Shown piece after piece: positions 1 through 5,771 of a DNA stretch of 8,040 bases. Origin of the DNA: Bacteroidales bacterium (GTDB taxonomy: Bacteria > Bacteroidota > Bacteroidia > Bacteroidales > UBA12077); the NCBI GenBank assembly GCA_030156305.1, contig JASGMZ010000135.1, positions 1 through 8,040 of the forward strand, read 5' to 3'. The first letter of the stretch is position 1. Each line of letters starts with the position of its first letter. A model generated the notes under the pieces. That model did not search any database, was not told the DNA's origin, and saw only the letters and a program-made list of their open reading frames with translations. A program made the position numbers and the translations under genes.

Positions 1-1
1 G

Positions 2-277
2 CATCTAAAAGCTATTGGATATGAAATTTATGTAGGAAAATTAGGTGATAAGGAAATAGACTTTATTTGTGAAAAAGAAGCTAAAAGACTATACATACAG
101 GTTAGTTACTTATTGCAAGATGAGAAAACACTTAACCGGGAATTTGGTAATTTACTGGAAATAAAAGATAATTATCCAAAATATGTTGTTTCAATGGACG
201 AAGCAATATCCGGTACTGATTATAAAGGAATTCAACACATTTACATAAGAGATTTTCTTCAAAAAATGGTGTTTTAA
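2..277 (+). CDS. AAA ATPase of the DUF4143 type, C-terminal end (5' cut by window edge)
   Basis: The frame opening at base 2 runs 91 codons to a TAA with no start, so only the C-terminus is present. It reads HLKAIGYEIYVGKLGDKEID and continues to IRDFLQKMVF, with a central FGNLLEIKDNYPKYVVSMDE. This matches the C-terminal region (DUF4143) of AAA_14-type ATPases, which are abundant and multicopy in Bacteroidota. In that family the region resembles a PD-(D/E)xK nuclease fold; here EIDFI and the strand LYIQV sit where the acidic residues and the lysine strand would be, but Q replaces the expected lysine, so catalysis is doubtful. The N-terminal Walker A and B motifs would lie left of the window. 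The role of these ATPases is poorly known, and they are common in accessory DNA. The family call is from pattern recognition and is fairly secure; the function is not. Confidence 0.8.
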   Translation, partial: HLKAIGYEIYVGKLGDKEIDFICEKEAKRLYIQVSYLLQDEKTLNREFGNLLEIKDNYPKYVVSMDEAISGTDYKGIQHIYIRDFLQKMVF

Positions 278-327
278 ATGCTTACGTCACCTTTTGGCGC
301 TACCAAAGTGTAGGTTTGTGGATAATA

Positions 328-437
328 CGGTTCAATTTGTGCCAGCAATTCCGGTTTTATGTTGCCTGTTTAAACCGGCGGGCAGGCATTCCAGAACGCG
401 GTTCGTTTTGTGTCATTTTTCGGTTTGATTTGTGCCA
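328..437. repeat. Three imperfect 17-bp direct repeats in non-coding DNA
   Basis: Copies start at 328, 399 and 421. The first, CGGTTCAATTTGTGCCA, shares 15 of 17 bases with the third and 14 of 17 with the second; a consensus is CGGTTYRWTTTGTGYCA. Spacings are 71 and 22 bases. A short GCCTG/CAGGC inverted pair lies between copies one and two (364-387). The stretch is more GC-rich than its surroundings. On the minus strand one frame is open from about 460 to a stop at 274-276 apart from a single TAA near 370, so a decayed gene is also possible. Iteron-like or recombinase arm sites would fit the nearby recombinase relic, but this is inference. Confidence 0.45.
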
Positions 438-463
438 AACTTGGTATATTCCGTAATAATAAA

Positions 464-497
464 TTTGTATAGTAAATGGCGCCATTTACTATACAAA
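464..497. repeat. 34-bp perfect palindrome, possible bidirectional terminator or protein-binding dyad
   Basis: Two 17-base arms meet without a spacer at 480/481 around GGCGCC; the left arm is TTTGTATAGTAAATGGC and the right arm is its exact complement. It lies about 20 bases past the stop of the minus-strand relic at 517-852. On that strand the arm is followed by TTTATTATT, and on the plus strand by a run of A then T. This fits a terminator between convergent units, though loopless perfect palindromes can also be operator or recombination sites. Confidence 0.6.
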
Positions 498-516
498 AAT
501 TTTTCCCTGTTATTCT

Positions 517-852
517 TTAATTTAATTGCAGTTCCTTTTCAATATGTTTATCCAAAAATTTCAACATATCCTTTCCTGACTTAAAATTATCAGGAAACCA
601 GGTAAGTAGTTTATTGAGGTATTCTTCTTGTATAAAATCGATTAATGAATAACGGATGGTTTTAATATACCTGGTATCGAGATAAATCTTTACGGGTTAA
701 TCAAACGCAAGCATCTTTTTATGTAATTGTCCCAGGTTTTTTTCAATATCTTCTTCCTCCAGTTCCATCCAGATACAGTCATATTTGATGTTGTTTAGTT
801 TACAGTAATTGATAAAAACTTCAAGTTCTTCTTTAGTCCAAAGGTTTTGCAT
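517..852 (-). pseudogene. Small gene of unknown function split by an in-frame stop codon
   Basis: The frame begins with ATG at 852 (MQNLWTKEELEVFINYCKLN) and meets TAA at 697-699 after 51 codons (…KKMLAFD). The same frame then stays open for 59 more codons (PVKIYLDTRYIKTIRYSLID … DKHIEKELQLN) to TAA at 517-519. The continuation has normal amino-acid composition and no good internal start; its only Met is late, in KDML. A single nonsense change is the simplest reading, for example CAA to TAA replacing a Gln. Intact, the product would be about 111 residues, acidic and probably helical, with no signal peptide. I do not recognise the family. The start lies one base beyond the stop of the recombinase relic (TAATATG), so the two were probably co-transcribed and translationally coupled. 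A functional 51-residue protein cannot be excluded. Confidence 0.65.
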
Positions 853-853
853 A

Positions 854-1063
854 TTATTCATTTTCTAATGAATCTGATTCTTTGTTAGATTTTTCATTAG
901 CTTTTTCTTTAGCTTTTTCTCTTTCTCTCCACATTTCCATCATTTTCTCTGCAGCATCATTCTCATCTATTTTCAAATATTGCATAAAAGATTTTTGGGT
1001 TTTATGCCCTGAAATTTTCATAATAAGGAATATCGGTGTTCCAGCCAGGCCGCCTTTAAAACA
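854..1063 (-). pseudogene. Tyrosine recombinase (phage-type integrase), C-terminal remnant
   Basis: About 67 recognisable codons remain, beginning KGGLAGTPIFLIMKISGHKT and continuing QKSFMQYLKI. This is the catalytic end of Bacteroidota tyrosine recombinases: LAG.P…IM.I.GH.T followed nine residues later by the nucleophilic Tyr in FMQY. The GH histidine and the Tyr are present. The upstream Arg, Lys and HxxR elements and the arm- and core-binding domains are absent. The tail is a long charged helix (EREKAKEKANEK…) ending at TAA 854-856. Going upstream, the frame hits TAG at 1064-1066, inside the hairpin that serves the neighbouring gene. There is no start codon other than internal ATGs, so the front was lost by deletion or rearrangement. 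It marks a former integrated element together with the small gene behind it. Confidence 0.8.
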
Positions 1064-1065
1064 CT

Positions 1066-1093
1066 AAAGCCCTTGATTTTCAAGGGCTTTTTT
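1066..1093. terminator. Rho-independent terminator, serves the siaC-like gene
   Basis: AAAGCCCTTGA pairs perfectly with TCAAGGGCTTT (11 bp) across a TTT loop. The plus strand has six T from 1088; on the minus strand an A-rich lead precedes the stem and AGTGTTTT follows. It starts 23 bases past the end of the minus-strand SiaC-like gene, which it most likely terminates. The recombinase relic begins directly beside it. Confidence 0.75.
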
Positions 1094-1115
1094 ATTTTCT
1101 GTCGATTGATATTTT

Positions 1116-1517
1116 TTAATTGCTCTCCGGTAAAGTAATAAATTTAAAATCCAATCCCACGGCTTCAGCCATCATTTGCCCCTCTTCCAGCAAATCTTCA
1201 TCTTCTTCGTGATAAAACCACTTAATAATAATATCAACCCCTTGTTTTTTTATGCGCTTAAATTTCGCAAGCAGTTCATAGATTACTTTTGCTGTTGCCG
1301 TATTAAAATAGTCGAATTTAAAATCAATAATCAACTCTTGTACTACTTTTGCTTTTACCTTTTCATTCTCAAAATTATCCAGAAATTCAAAAACCGGTTG
1401 ATAAAATTCAATGGCATTGGCAGGTTTTGATACCTTTAGGAAACTTAAGGTATTATTATCAATATCAAAATTAATTTCTGGAGTAAATGTAGTACCTTCT
1501 ATCTTTAATGAATTCAT
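1116..1517 (-). CDS. SiaC-family regulatory phosphoprotein (DUF1987)
   Basis: The 133-residue protein opens MNSLKIEGTTFTPEINFD, followed by SKPANAIEFYQPVFEFL and FDYFNTATAKVIYELL. This is the SiaC/DUF1987 pattern, and the length is usual for the family. In Pseudomonas aeruginosa, SiaC is phosphorylated by the kinase SiaB, dephosphorylated by the PP2C phosphatase SiaA, and in its unphosphorylated form activates the diguanylate cyclase SiaD. The phosphorylated Thr there lies in an NTS-like motif; Thr73 in FNTAT is the likely counterpart here (inference from alignment by eye). No kinase, phosphatase or cyclase gene adjoins it, so it is either an orphan or works with partners elsewhere. The C-terminus is acidic (YHEEDEDLLEEG). 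There is no signal peptide, so it is cytoplasmic. The ATG at 1517 is the natural start because the conserved MN.L.IE begins there. It has its own promoter and terminator and so appears monocistronic. Confidence 0.88.
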   Translation of the reverse strand: MNSLKIEGTTFTPEINFDIDNNTLSFLKVSKPANAIEFYQPVFEFLDNFENEKVKAKVVQELIIDFKFDYFNTATAKVIYELLAKFKRIKKQGVDIIIKWFYHEEDEDLLEEGQMMAEAVGLDFKFITLPESN

Positions 1518-1570
1518 GAACTAAATAAATTAAACGTATTTTCTTATACGCAAAAAATAATTTTTATTTA

Positions 1571-1602
1571 CAAAAATAGAAAGTTTTTTGTAAAGTAAAC
1601 AA
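1571..1602 (-). promoter_or_regulatory. Putative Bacteroidota-type promoter for the siaC-like gene
   Basis: Reading the minus strand, TATTTTTG (plus 1571-1578) matches the -7 consensus TAnnTTTG exactly, and TTG (plus 1600-1602) lies 21 bases upstream of it, near the expected -33 position. This would give a leader of roughly 45 bases before the ATG at 1517. The region is very AT-rich, so a chance match is possible. Confidence 0.45.
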
Positions 1603-1663
1603 TCCTTAACCAAAAAAACGTTACAAACCTCATAATAGAATTAAAAAATTTTATAAATATCAT

Positions 1664-1689
1664 AAAGCCTGGAAAATTTTCCAGGCTTT
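1664..1689 (-). terminator. Hairpin terminator downstream of the symporter gene
   Basis: A perfect 26-bp palindrome, AAAGCCTGGAAAA joined to its complement, lies 20 bases beyond the stop of the minus-strand symporter. The tip is AT-only, so the practical loop is AAAATTTT on a GC-containing stem. It ends in CTTT with further T-rich sequence downstream on the minus strand. Position and symmetry make termination the best explanation. Confidence 0.7.
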
Positions 1690-1709
1690 TAAAAATCATT
1701 TTTCAGGTT

Positions 1710-3155
1710 TTAATCTTGTTTAGGAGGGATTAAATAAGTCCCTGCTACAGCTACCACTAAGGCTACAATAAAGGTAAGTAATCGTGAAGTAACTTTTTCG
1801 TCCATCCCAGTTTGTATCCAGATAATGGTAAAAACAAGTCCGGTAATTATTGTAAGCAATACAGCTCTGCCGTGGTATTTTTTCCAGAATAAGGTTAGCA
1901 AAATAACCACAGAGAAAGTGCCTCCTATTCCAGCCCAAACATAACTTACTAACGTAAAGATATAATCAGACGGAGCTACATAAGCAATAAACAACGCAAC
2001 AATAGCTAACCCGGCAGTTACGATACGATGTCTTGTAAGTTTTTTCTTTTTGTCGCCATCTTTTCTCTCTCGTAATAAATTTTCAGAAAATTCGGTTGCC
2101 GAAAGAATTAATAATGAATCAGCAGTTGAAACCATAGCAGCAATGGCACCGGTAATTAAAACAGCAGCAATTGCCGGTGGAAAAATTTCCAATAATACTG
2201 CAGGCATAACATATTCCCGGTCTGCTAGACCTGTTGGCCCAAAAATGGCTATTCCAAGCCAACCAATCATTAAAGCACCAATATATGCAATAACCGTCCA
2301 TACGATACCAACATTCCGTGCTCTTTTAGCCTGTTTTGAACTATGAATCGCCATAAACCGCATACTTAACTGGGGTTGTCCACCTAAATACCCAAAGAAC
2401 CAGCTAAACCCGCCAACAATAGCTACTCCTGCAAGAAAACCGGTTAATCCGCCCGTCATAGAACTGTATTCGGGCCCGGCCAGTTGTAATGCTTCCGTAA
2501 TATTCGAAGCAAATAATTCGGGATGATTCGAAACATAAATCAACCCTACAATGGGCCCTAACACCAATGTAGCAATCATCACTACTGCTTGTACAACATC
2601 GGTATAAACAACACTTCTAAACCCACCATAAATAGTATAAGGTATAATGACAGCAGCCGTTAGCAGCATCCCATGTTCAGGTTTAATATCAAACATGGTA
2701 TGCAACGTTTTTCCACCGCCTAAAAATTGTGCACCCACATAAAAAAAGAAGAAAAATACAATGGTAAAACTTCCCACAATACGAATCCACTTTCCTATTT
2801 CACCATGCCTGCGGGCAATATACTGGGTAAAAGTATCAATTTCGTATTTTTCGGCTTCGTCTCTTAACCGCCAGGCAATAAGTGCCCATGCAGTAATAAT
2901 ACCTGCAACACAACCTACTGCCGTCCATATTTCCAACAATCCGGTTGCATACGCTGCTCCGGGCAATCCAAGCAATGCCCAGGATGACTCGCCAGTAGCA
3001 CGTTCGGATAAAGCAGCAACCCAACCCGGTAAATTACGGCCGGCAATAGCAAAATCAGAACTGGTTTTTACTTTCCGCCCCTGATACACGCCCCACAAAA
3101 TTAAAAGCGAAATATACGTAATCATTACGACTAAAAGTTGTACATTGTATTCCAT
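1710..3155 (-). CDS. Sodium:solute symporter, PutP (sodium/proline) subfamily
   Basis: This is a 481-residue multi-pass inner-membrane protein of the SSS family, which imports a solute with sodium. The PutP-type signatures are clear: AIAGRNLPGWVAALSERAT, then ESSWALLGLPGAAYATGL, TFTQYIARR, YTIYGGFRSVVYTDVVQA, and FGYLGGQPQLSMRFMA. SVVYTD and GQPQL.MRFMA are characteristic of the subfamily. Ser343 and Thr344 in AAMVSTADS match the sodium-site Ser340/Thr341 of E. coli PutP. Glu56 stands where PutP has the important Asp55, a conservative change. Substrate is probably proline or another small organic solute; sequence alone does not fix it. The frame extends ten codons further up to an ATG at 3185, but MEYNVQLLVV at 3155 puts the first membrane helix right after the start as usual for the family, and the extra LVHQKKIKA has no such role. 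No amino-acid catabolic gene adjoins it, and it appears monocistronic. Confidence 0.88.
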   Translation of the reverse strand: MEYNVQLLVVMITYISLLILWGVYQGRKVKTSSDFAIAGRNLPGWVAALSERATGESSWALLGLPGAAYATGLLEIWTAVGCVAGIITAWALIAWRLRDEAEKYEIDTFTQYIARRHGEIGKWIRIVGSFTIVFFFFFYVGAQFLGGGKTLHTMFDIKPEHGMLLTAAVIIPYTIYGGFRSVVYTDVVQAVVMIATLVLGPIVGLIYVSNHPELFASNITEALQLAGPEYSSMTGGLTGFLAGVAIVGGFSWFFGYLGGQPQLSMRFMAIHSSKQAKRARNVGIVWTVIAYIGALMIGWLGIAIFGPTGLADREYVMPAVLLEIFPPAIAAVLITGAIAAMVSTADSLLILSATEFSENLLRERKDGDKKKKLTRHRIVTAGLAIVALFIAYVAPSDYIFTLVSYVWAGIGGTFSVVILLTLFWKKYHGRAVLLTIITGLVFTIIWIQTGMDEKVTSRLLTFIVALVVAVAGTYLIPPKQD

Positions 3156-3607
3156 AGCTTTAATTTTTTTTTGATGAACGAGCACGAATATATGAAATTT
3201 TTAGATTTTGTTTTAAACATAGCAATTGAAAATTTTAAATTAGTACATTGAAATATGATTAAAAATCAAAAATGTGATACAATAAATCTTAAAATGAAAC
3301 ACCCATGAGATAACGCACACACAAGGGAATGATTATATAACGAAACTTGAAATTTGAAACTTGAACTTAAACTTAGCCAAGCGATTTCACAAACACCTTC
3401 AAAATATAATTATTGTGAGTAAATTAGGAAAAAACTTTCTATGATACACCAAAATTTCCAATTTCAAATTTCGAATTTCGAATTACTAATTTTTCTAAAA
3501 AACATAAACAACTGAAAATGAATTAATTACTAAAATATAAACAGGTAAAAACTTTTTATTATCTTTAAGTCCTGAATTATTTTTCAAACCCTATAAAAAT
3601 TACCATC
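3156..3607. other. Divergent intergenic region between symporter and peptidase genes
   Basis: About 450 bases without a credible gene on either strand. It must hold the promoters of both flanking genes. On the minus strand TATGTTTA (plus 3214-3221) and on the plus strand TATCTTTA (3560-3567) each miss TAnnTTTG by the last base, and neither has a clear TTG at the right distance, so both are weak candidates. The middle contains a long imperfect inverted repeat, listed separately. The rest is AT-rich with no recognisable RNA gene. Confidence 0.6.
3341..3480. repeat. Long imperfect inverted repeat built of TTTC/GAAA-type short units
   Basis: The 28 bases at 3341-3368 (CGAAACTTGAAATTTGAAAC…) are, as reverse complement, identical at 23 of 28 positions to 3453-3480 (AATTTCCAATTTCAAATTTC…), with an 11-base perfect core TTTCAAATTTC. 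The arms are separated by 84 bases. Each arm is itself a run of near-tandem units such as GAAACTTGAAATTTG or AATTTCGAATTTCG. Similar low-complexity intergenic blocks are familiar in Bacteroidota genomes (general impression). Function is unknown. Confidence 0.55.
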
Positions 3608-5086
3608 ATGAAAAAATTTTTACTTCTTATTTTAAGTATTGCAATGTTCGTTGCTTGTGCTCCGAAGCAGCAAGAACAGGAAAAAAATGAAACACAAAAA
3701 ACCCTGGAAATCAATGTTGTCAACAAGGGAAATGTTGATTTTGATACATTTTTTAAAAACAAAACCATGCGGTTTGATTATTTCCACACCGGAAATTCAG
3801 AGACTGAACATTTTGCTGTTGATAAGATATTATCGGATGGCCCATGGTATGGCAGTAAAAATGTATTAATTGACGAATTGGAGTTAGGCCCTTATTTTTT
3901 CGAAGTAATGGATAAAGAAACGAATCAACTATTATACTCCCGTGGGTTTGCCAATATTTTTGGGGAATGGCAGTTAACCCCCGAAGCAAAAGAAAACTGG
4001 GGCACCTTTCATGAAACAATCCGTTTTCCATGGCCCTTAAAGCCGGTTACAGTAATTGTTAAGAAAAGAGATGCTAACTACGATTTTCAACCGATATGGA
4101 CAACTGATATTAACCCTGACGCACGCCAGGTAAATCCTGCAGATATAAAACATCGTGAAGAAGTGGTTGCAATCCACGAAAGTGGCAATCCGAATGAAAA
4201 ATTAGACCTGGTCCTTTTAGGTGATGGTTATACGCAGGAAGAAATGGATAAATTTGTAGCGGATGCCAAACGCGTTACAGGCTATTTATTAAGTGTTGAG
4301 CCCTTCAAATCTCGTAAAAATGATATCAATGTATGGGCTGTAAAAACACCATCACAGGTATCTGGAATTTCACGGCCACATCCGGGAGTATATAAACGTA
4401 CAGCTCTGTCAGCACATTACAGCAGCTTTGATTCTGAACGTTATGTTTTAAGTTATGATAATAAAACCATCCGTGATGTGTCTTCAGCAGCTCCTTATGA
4501 ATTTACCTCCATTTTGGTAAATGAAAGAACCTATGGTGGCGGGGGTATTTATAAATTGTACACGACCCTTGCTGCCGATAATAAATTTGCCAAGTACTTA
4601 ATGGTTCATGAAATGGGACACCACATAGCCGCTTTAGCGGATGAGTATTACTCTTCGGCGGTTTCATACGAAGCACCTTCGATTGAAAAAGAACCATGGG
4701 AAACCAATATTACCGCATTATTAGACAAAGACAACTTAAAATGGAAAGATTTAGTTGATGAAGATACGCCTGTTCCTACTCCATGGAATAAAGAAGCATT
4801 CGATGAATTCAGCTACGAAGCACAAAAGAAACGTACAGAGATGAGAGCACAAAAAGTTGAAGAATCGATAATGGAAGATTTTTTTATGGATATACACCAA
4901 AAGCAGGATGAATATTTTGCTAAAGAAAAATATAAAGATGTAGTGGGTGCTTTTGAGGGTGCCGGTTACAATCAGTATGGATTATACCGCTCACAACTGG
5001 ATTGTATTATGTTTACCCGGCATACCACCTTTTGTAAAGTTTGCCAACGAAGCATTGAAGATGTGATTGATCAGTATTCGAAGTAA
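3608..5086 (+). CDS. Peptidase family M64 (IgA peptidase M64-type) lipoprotein
   Basis: This 492-residue secreted zinc metallopeptidase has a lipoprotein signal MKKFLLLILSIAMFVAC with the lipidated Cys at 17. A polar Gln/Glu/Lys-rich tether follows. Residues about 43-165 form the M64 N-terminal domain (TMRFDYFHTGNSETEHF, LYSRGFANIFGEWQLTPEA, FHETIRFPWPLKPVTVIVKK). The catalytic domain begins near KLDLVLLGDGYTQEEM (Lys198). The zinc site is H334-E-M-G-H338, directly followed by HIAALADEYY; the Glu is the general base and the Asp of LADEY is a possible further ligand (inference). M64 is named for a clostridial IgA-cleaving enzyme, but Bacteroidota homologues are of unknown substrate, so IgA cleavage should not be assumed. 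The C-terminal part has several Cys (CIMFTRHTTFCKVCQRSIED) that might form disulfides. The length is in the normal range and no key residue is missing. The gene is monocistronic, divergent from the symporter, and followed by a hairpin. Confidence 0.92.
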   Translation: MKKFLLLILSIAMFVACAPKQQEQEKNETQKTLEINVVNKGNVDFDTFFKNKTMRFDYFHTGNSETEHFAVDKILSDGPWYGSKNVLIDELELGPYFFEVMDKETNQLLYSRGFANIFGEWQLTPEAKENWGTFHETIRFPWPLKPVTVIVKKRDANYDFQPIWTTDINPDARQVNPADIKHREEVVAIHESGNPNEKLDLVLLGDGYTQEEMDKFVADAKRVTGYLLSVEPFKSRKNDINVWAVKTPSQVSGISRPHPGVYKRTALSAHYSSFDSERYVLSYDNKTIRDVSSAAPYEFTSILVNERTYGGGGIYKLYTTLAADNKFAKYLMVHEMGHHIAALADEYYSSAVSYEAPSIEKEPWETNITALLDKDNLKWKDLVDEDTPVPTPWNKEAFDEFSYEAQKKRTEMRAQKVEESIMEDFFMDIHQKQDEYFAKEKYKDVVGAFEGAGYNQYGLYRSQLDCIMFTRHTTFCKVCQRSIEDVIDQYSK

Positions 5087-5111
5087 TACTTTTACTGCTA
5101 AGATACTAATT

Positions 5112-5157
5112 CGCAAAGAGATAGATGTATTAATTTATTTCTTTGCGTCTTTTTTAT
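5112..5157 (+). terminator. Rho-independent terminator after the M64 peptidase gene
   Basis: CGCAAAGA (5112-5119) pairs with TCTTTGCG (5140-5147) over a 20-base AT-rich loop, and TCTTTTTT follows. It begins 26 bases after the TAA of the peptidase. The large loop makes it weaker than the other two hairpins. The wording ACTGCTAAGATACTAATTCG just before it resembles the GCTAAG/GCAAAG intergenic repeats seen in this phylum. Confidence 0.55.
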
Positions 5158-5192
5158 TCTATTTCTATGTAATCCATCGAAAAAAATCTTTG

Positions 5193-5273
5193 TTAATCCG
5201 CCAAAACCATTAACTTACTAAAATCGGGCTCTCCATGCAGGTTCATTAAAATCATGACATTCTCTGTGCCATC
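5193..5273 (-). other. Displaced original C-terminus of the DUF4252-like gene (shifted frame)
   Basis: This frame, offset by one base from the annotated gene, encodes DGTENVMILMNLHGEP then DFSKLMVLAD and a TAA at 5193-5195. It has the strand-forming, hydrophobic ending expected of the family, whereas the frame in use ends in an odd Trp/His/Arg-rich tail. A TAG lies directly before the Asp codon in this frame, so it cannot be read independently from upstream. Removing one base of the CC at 5273-5274 joins SELL to DGTENV and restores a 150-residue protein. Confidence 0.75.
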
Positions 5274-5646
5274 CTAACAACTCTGATTTACGATTATTTT
5301 TTTGATGATAAACCATCCGTACTTTATCTTTTTGATCATAAACCGTCATAATTTCTTTAAATCGACCTTCTTTAATTCCATTATCCAAAAGTATAAATTC
5401 ATTATTCCTAAAGCCTTTGTCAGAAACTACGATTTTTATTCTATCAATTTGCTGTAAAAATTCTCGCTCTTCATCCTCCAAATCACCATAGGTTAAGCCT
5501 GTTTTTAAAATAAAACTCGGGATAACCATAGTAAATTCACTGTTCTTTCTTTGATATTCACGTACAACATCTTTTAATGTATTTTGTGCCATTAAAACAG
5601 GCGTAGTAAGTATTAATAAAACCAAAATGGAAACTATTTTTTTCAT
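5218..5646 (-). CDS. Secreted DUF4252-like protein with C-terminal frameshift
   Basis: The 142-residue reading frame starts MKKIVSILVLLILTTPVLMA, a cleavable signal peptide with likely cleavage after Ala20 and no lipobox Cys, so the product is periplasmic or exported. The mature part (FTMVIPSFILKTG, EEREFLQQIDRIKIVVSDKG, RFKEIMTVYDQKDKVRMVYH) resembles the DUF4252 family of small Bacteroidota exported proteins, whose function is unknown. After Leu124 the frame gives GWHRECHDFNEPAWRARF, unlike the family. One base shift instead gives a family-like ending that runs on to 5193, so the gene is very probably frameshifted (or the sequence has an error, or the ribosome slips). The first 124 residues form most of the domain, so partial function is conceivable. 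It is convergent with the M64 gene and divergent from the lipoprotein operon, 125 bases away. The DUF assignment is by eye and moderately sure; the frameshift is clearer. Confidence 0.72.
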   Translation of the reverse strand: MKKIVSILVLLILTTPVLMAQNTLKDVVREYQRKNSEFTMVIPSFILKTGLTYGDLEDEEREFLQQIDRIKIVVSDKGFRNNEFILLDNGIKEGRFKEIMTVYDQKDKVRMVYHQKNNRKSELLGWHRECHDFNEPAWRARF

Positions 5647-5771
5647 ATCAATAAATTTTATTAACGAAAGTTTATCTAAAGACGATTAAATTATGAAATC
5701 GTTACAGATAAAAACATTTTTATAATTCCAATTATATGCTTATTTTTCGCTATTATTAAAATCTCAATACC

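Noticed and set aside
278..313. Eleven-codon plus-strand frame directly after the ATPase stop
   Set aside because: Too short, with no recognisable features; the ATG overlap with the preceding TAA is likely chance.
278..460. CRISPR array from the repeated 17-bp units
   Set aside because: Only three copies, with irregular spacing (71 and 22 bases) and mismatches; no cas gene is present.
1..1065. Toxin-antitoxin or defence island built around the DUF4143 ATPase and the small broken gene
   Set aside because: The ATPase is on the opposite strand, separated by a gene-free stretch, and the small gene is disrupted; no partner, nuclease or toxin motif supports a system.
882..1067. Plus-strand frame of 61 codons rich in Phe, Ser and Leu (FSLAFSLAFSLSL)
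   Set aside because: It is antisense to the charged Lys/Glu tail of the recombinase relic; the repetitive look comes from the AAAGAAAAAGCT runs on the other strand.
3156..3185. Symporter start at the upstream ATG (3185)
   Set aside because: The added ten residues precede the normal start of the family and contribute no helix; ATG at 3155 fits better.
3608..5086. Assigning IgA cleavage to the M64 lipoprotein
   Set aside because: The family name derives from one enzyme; the sequence shows only the fold and zinc motif, not the substrate.
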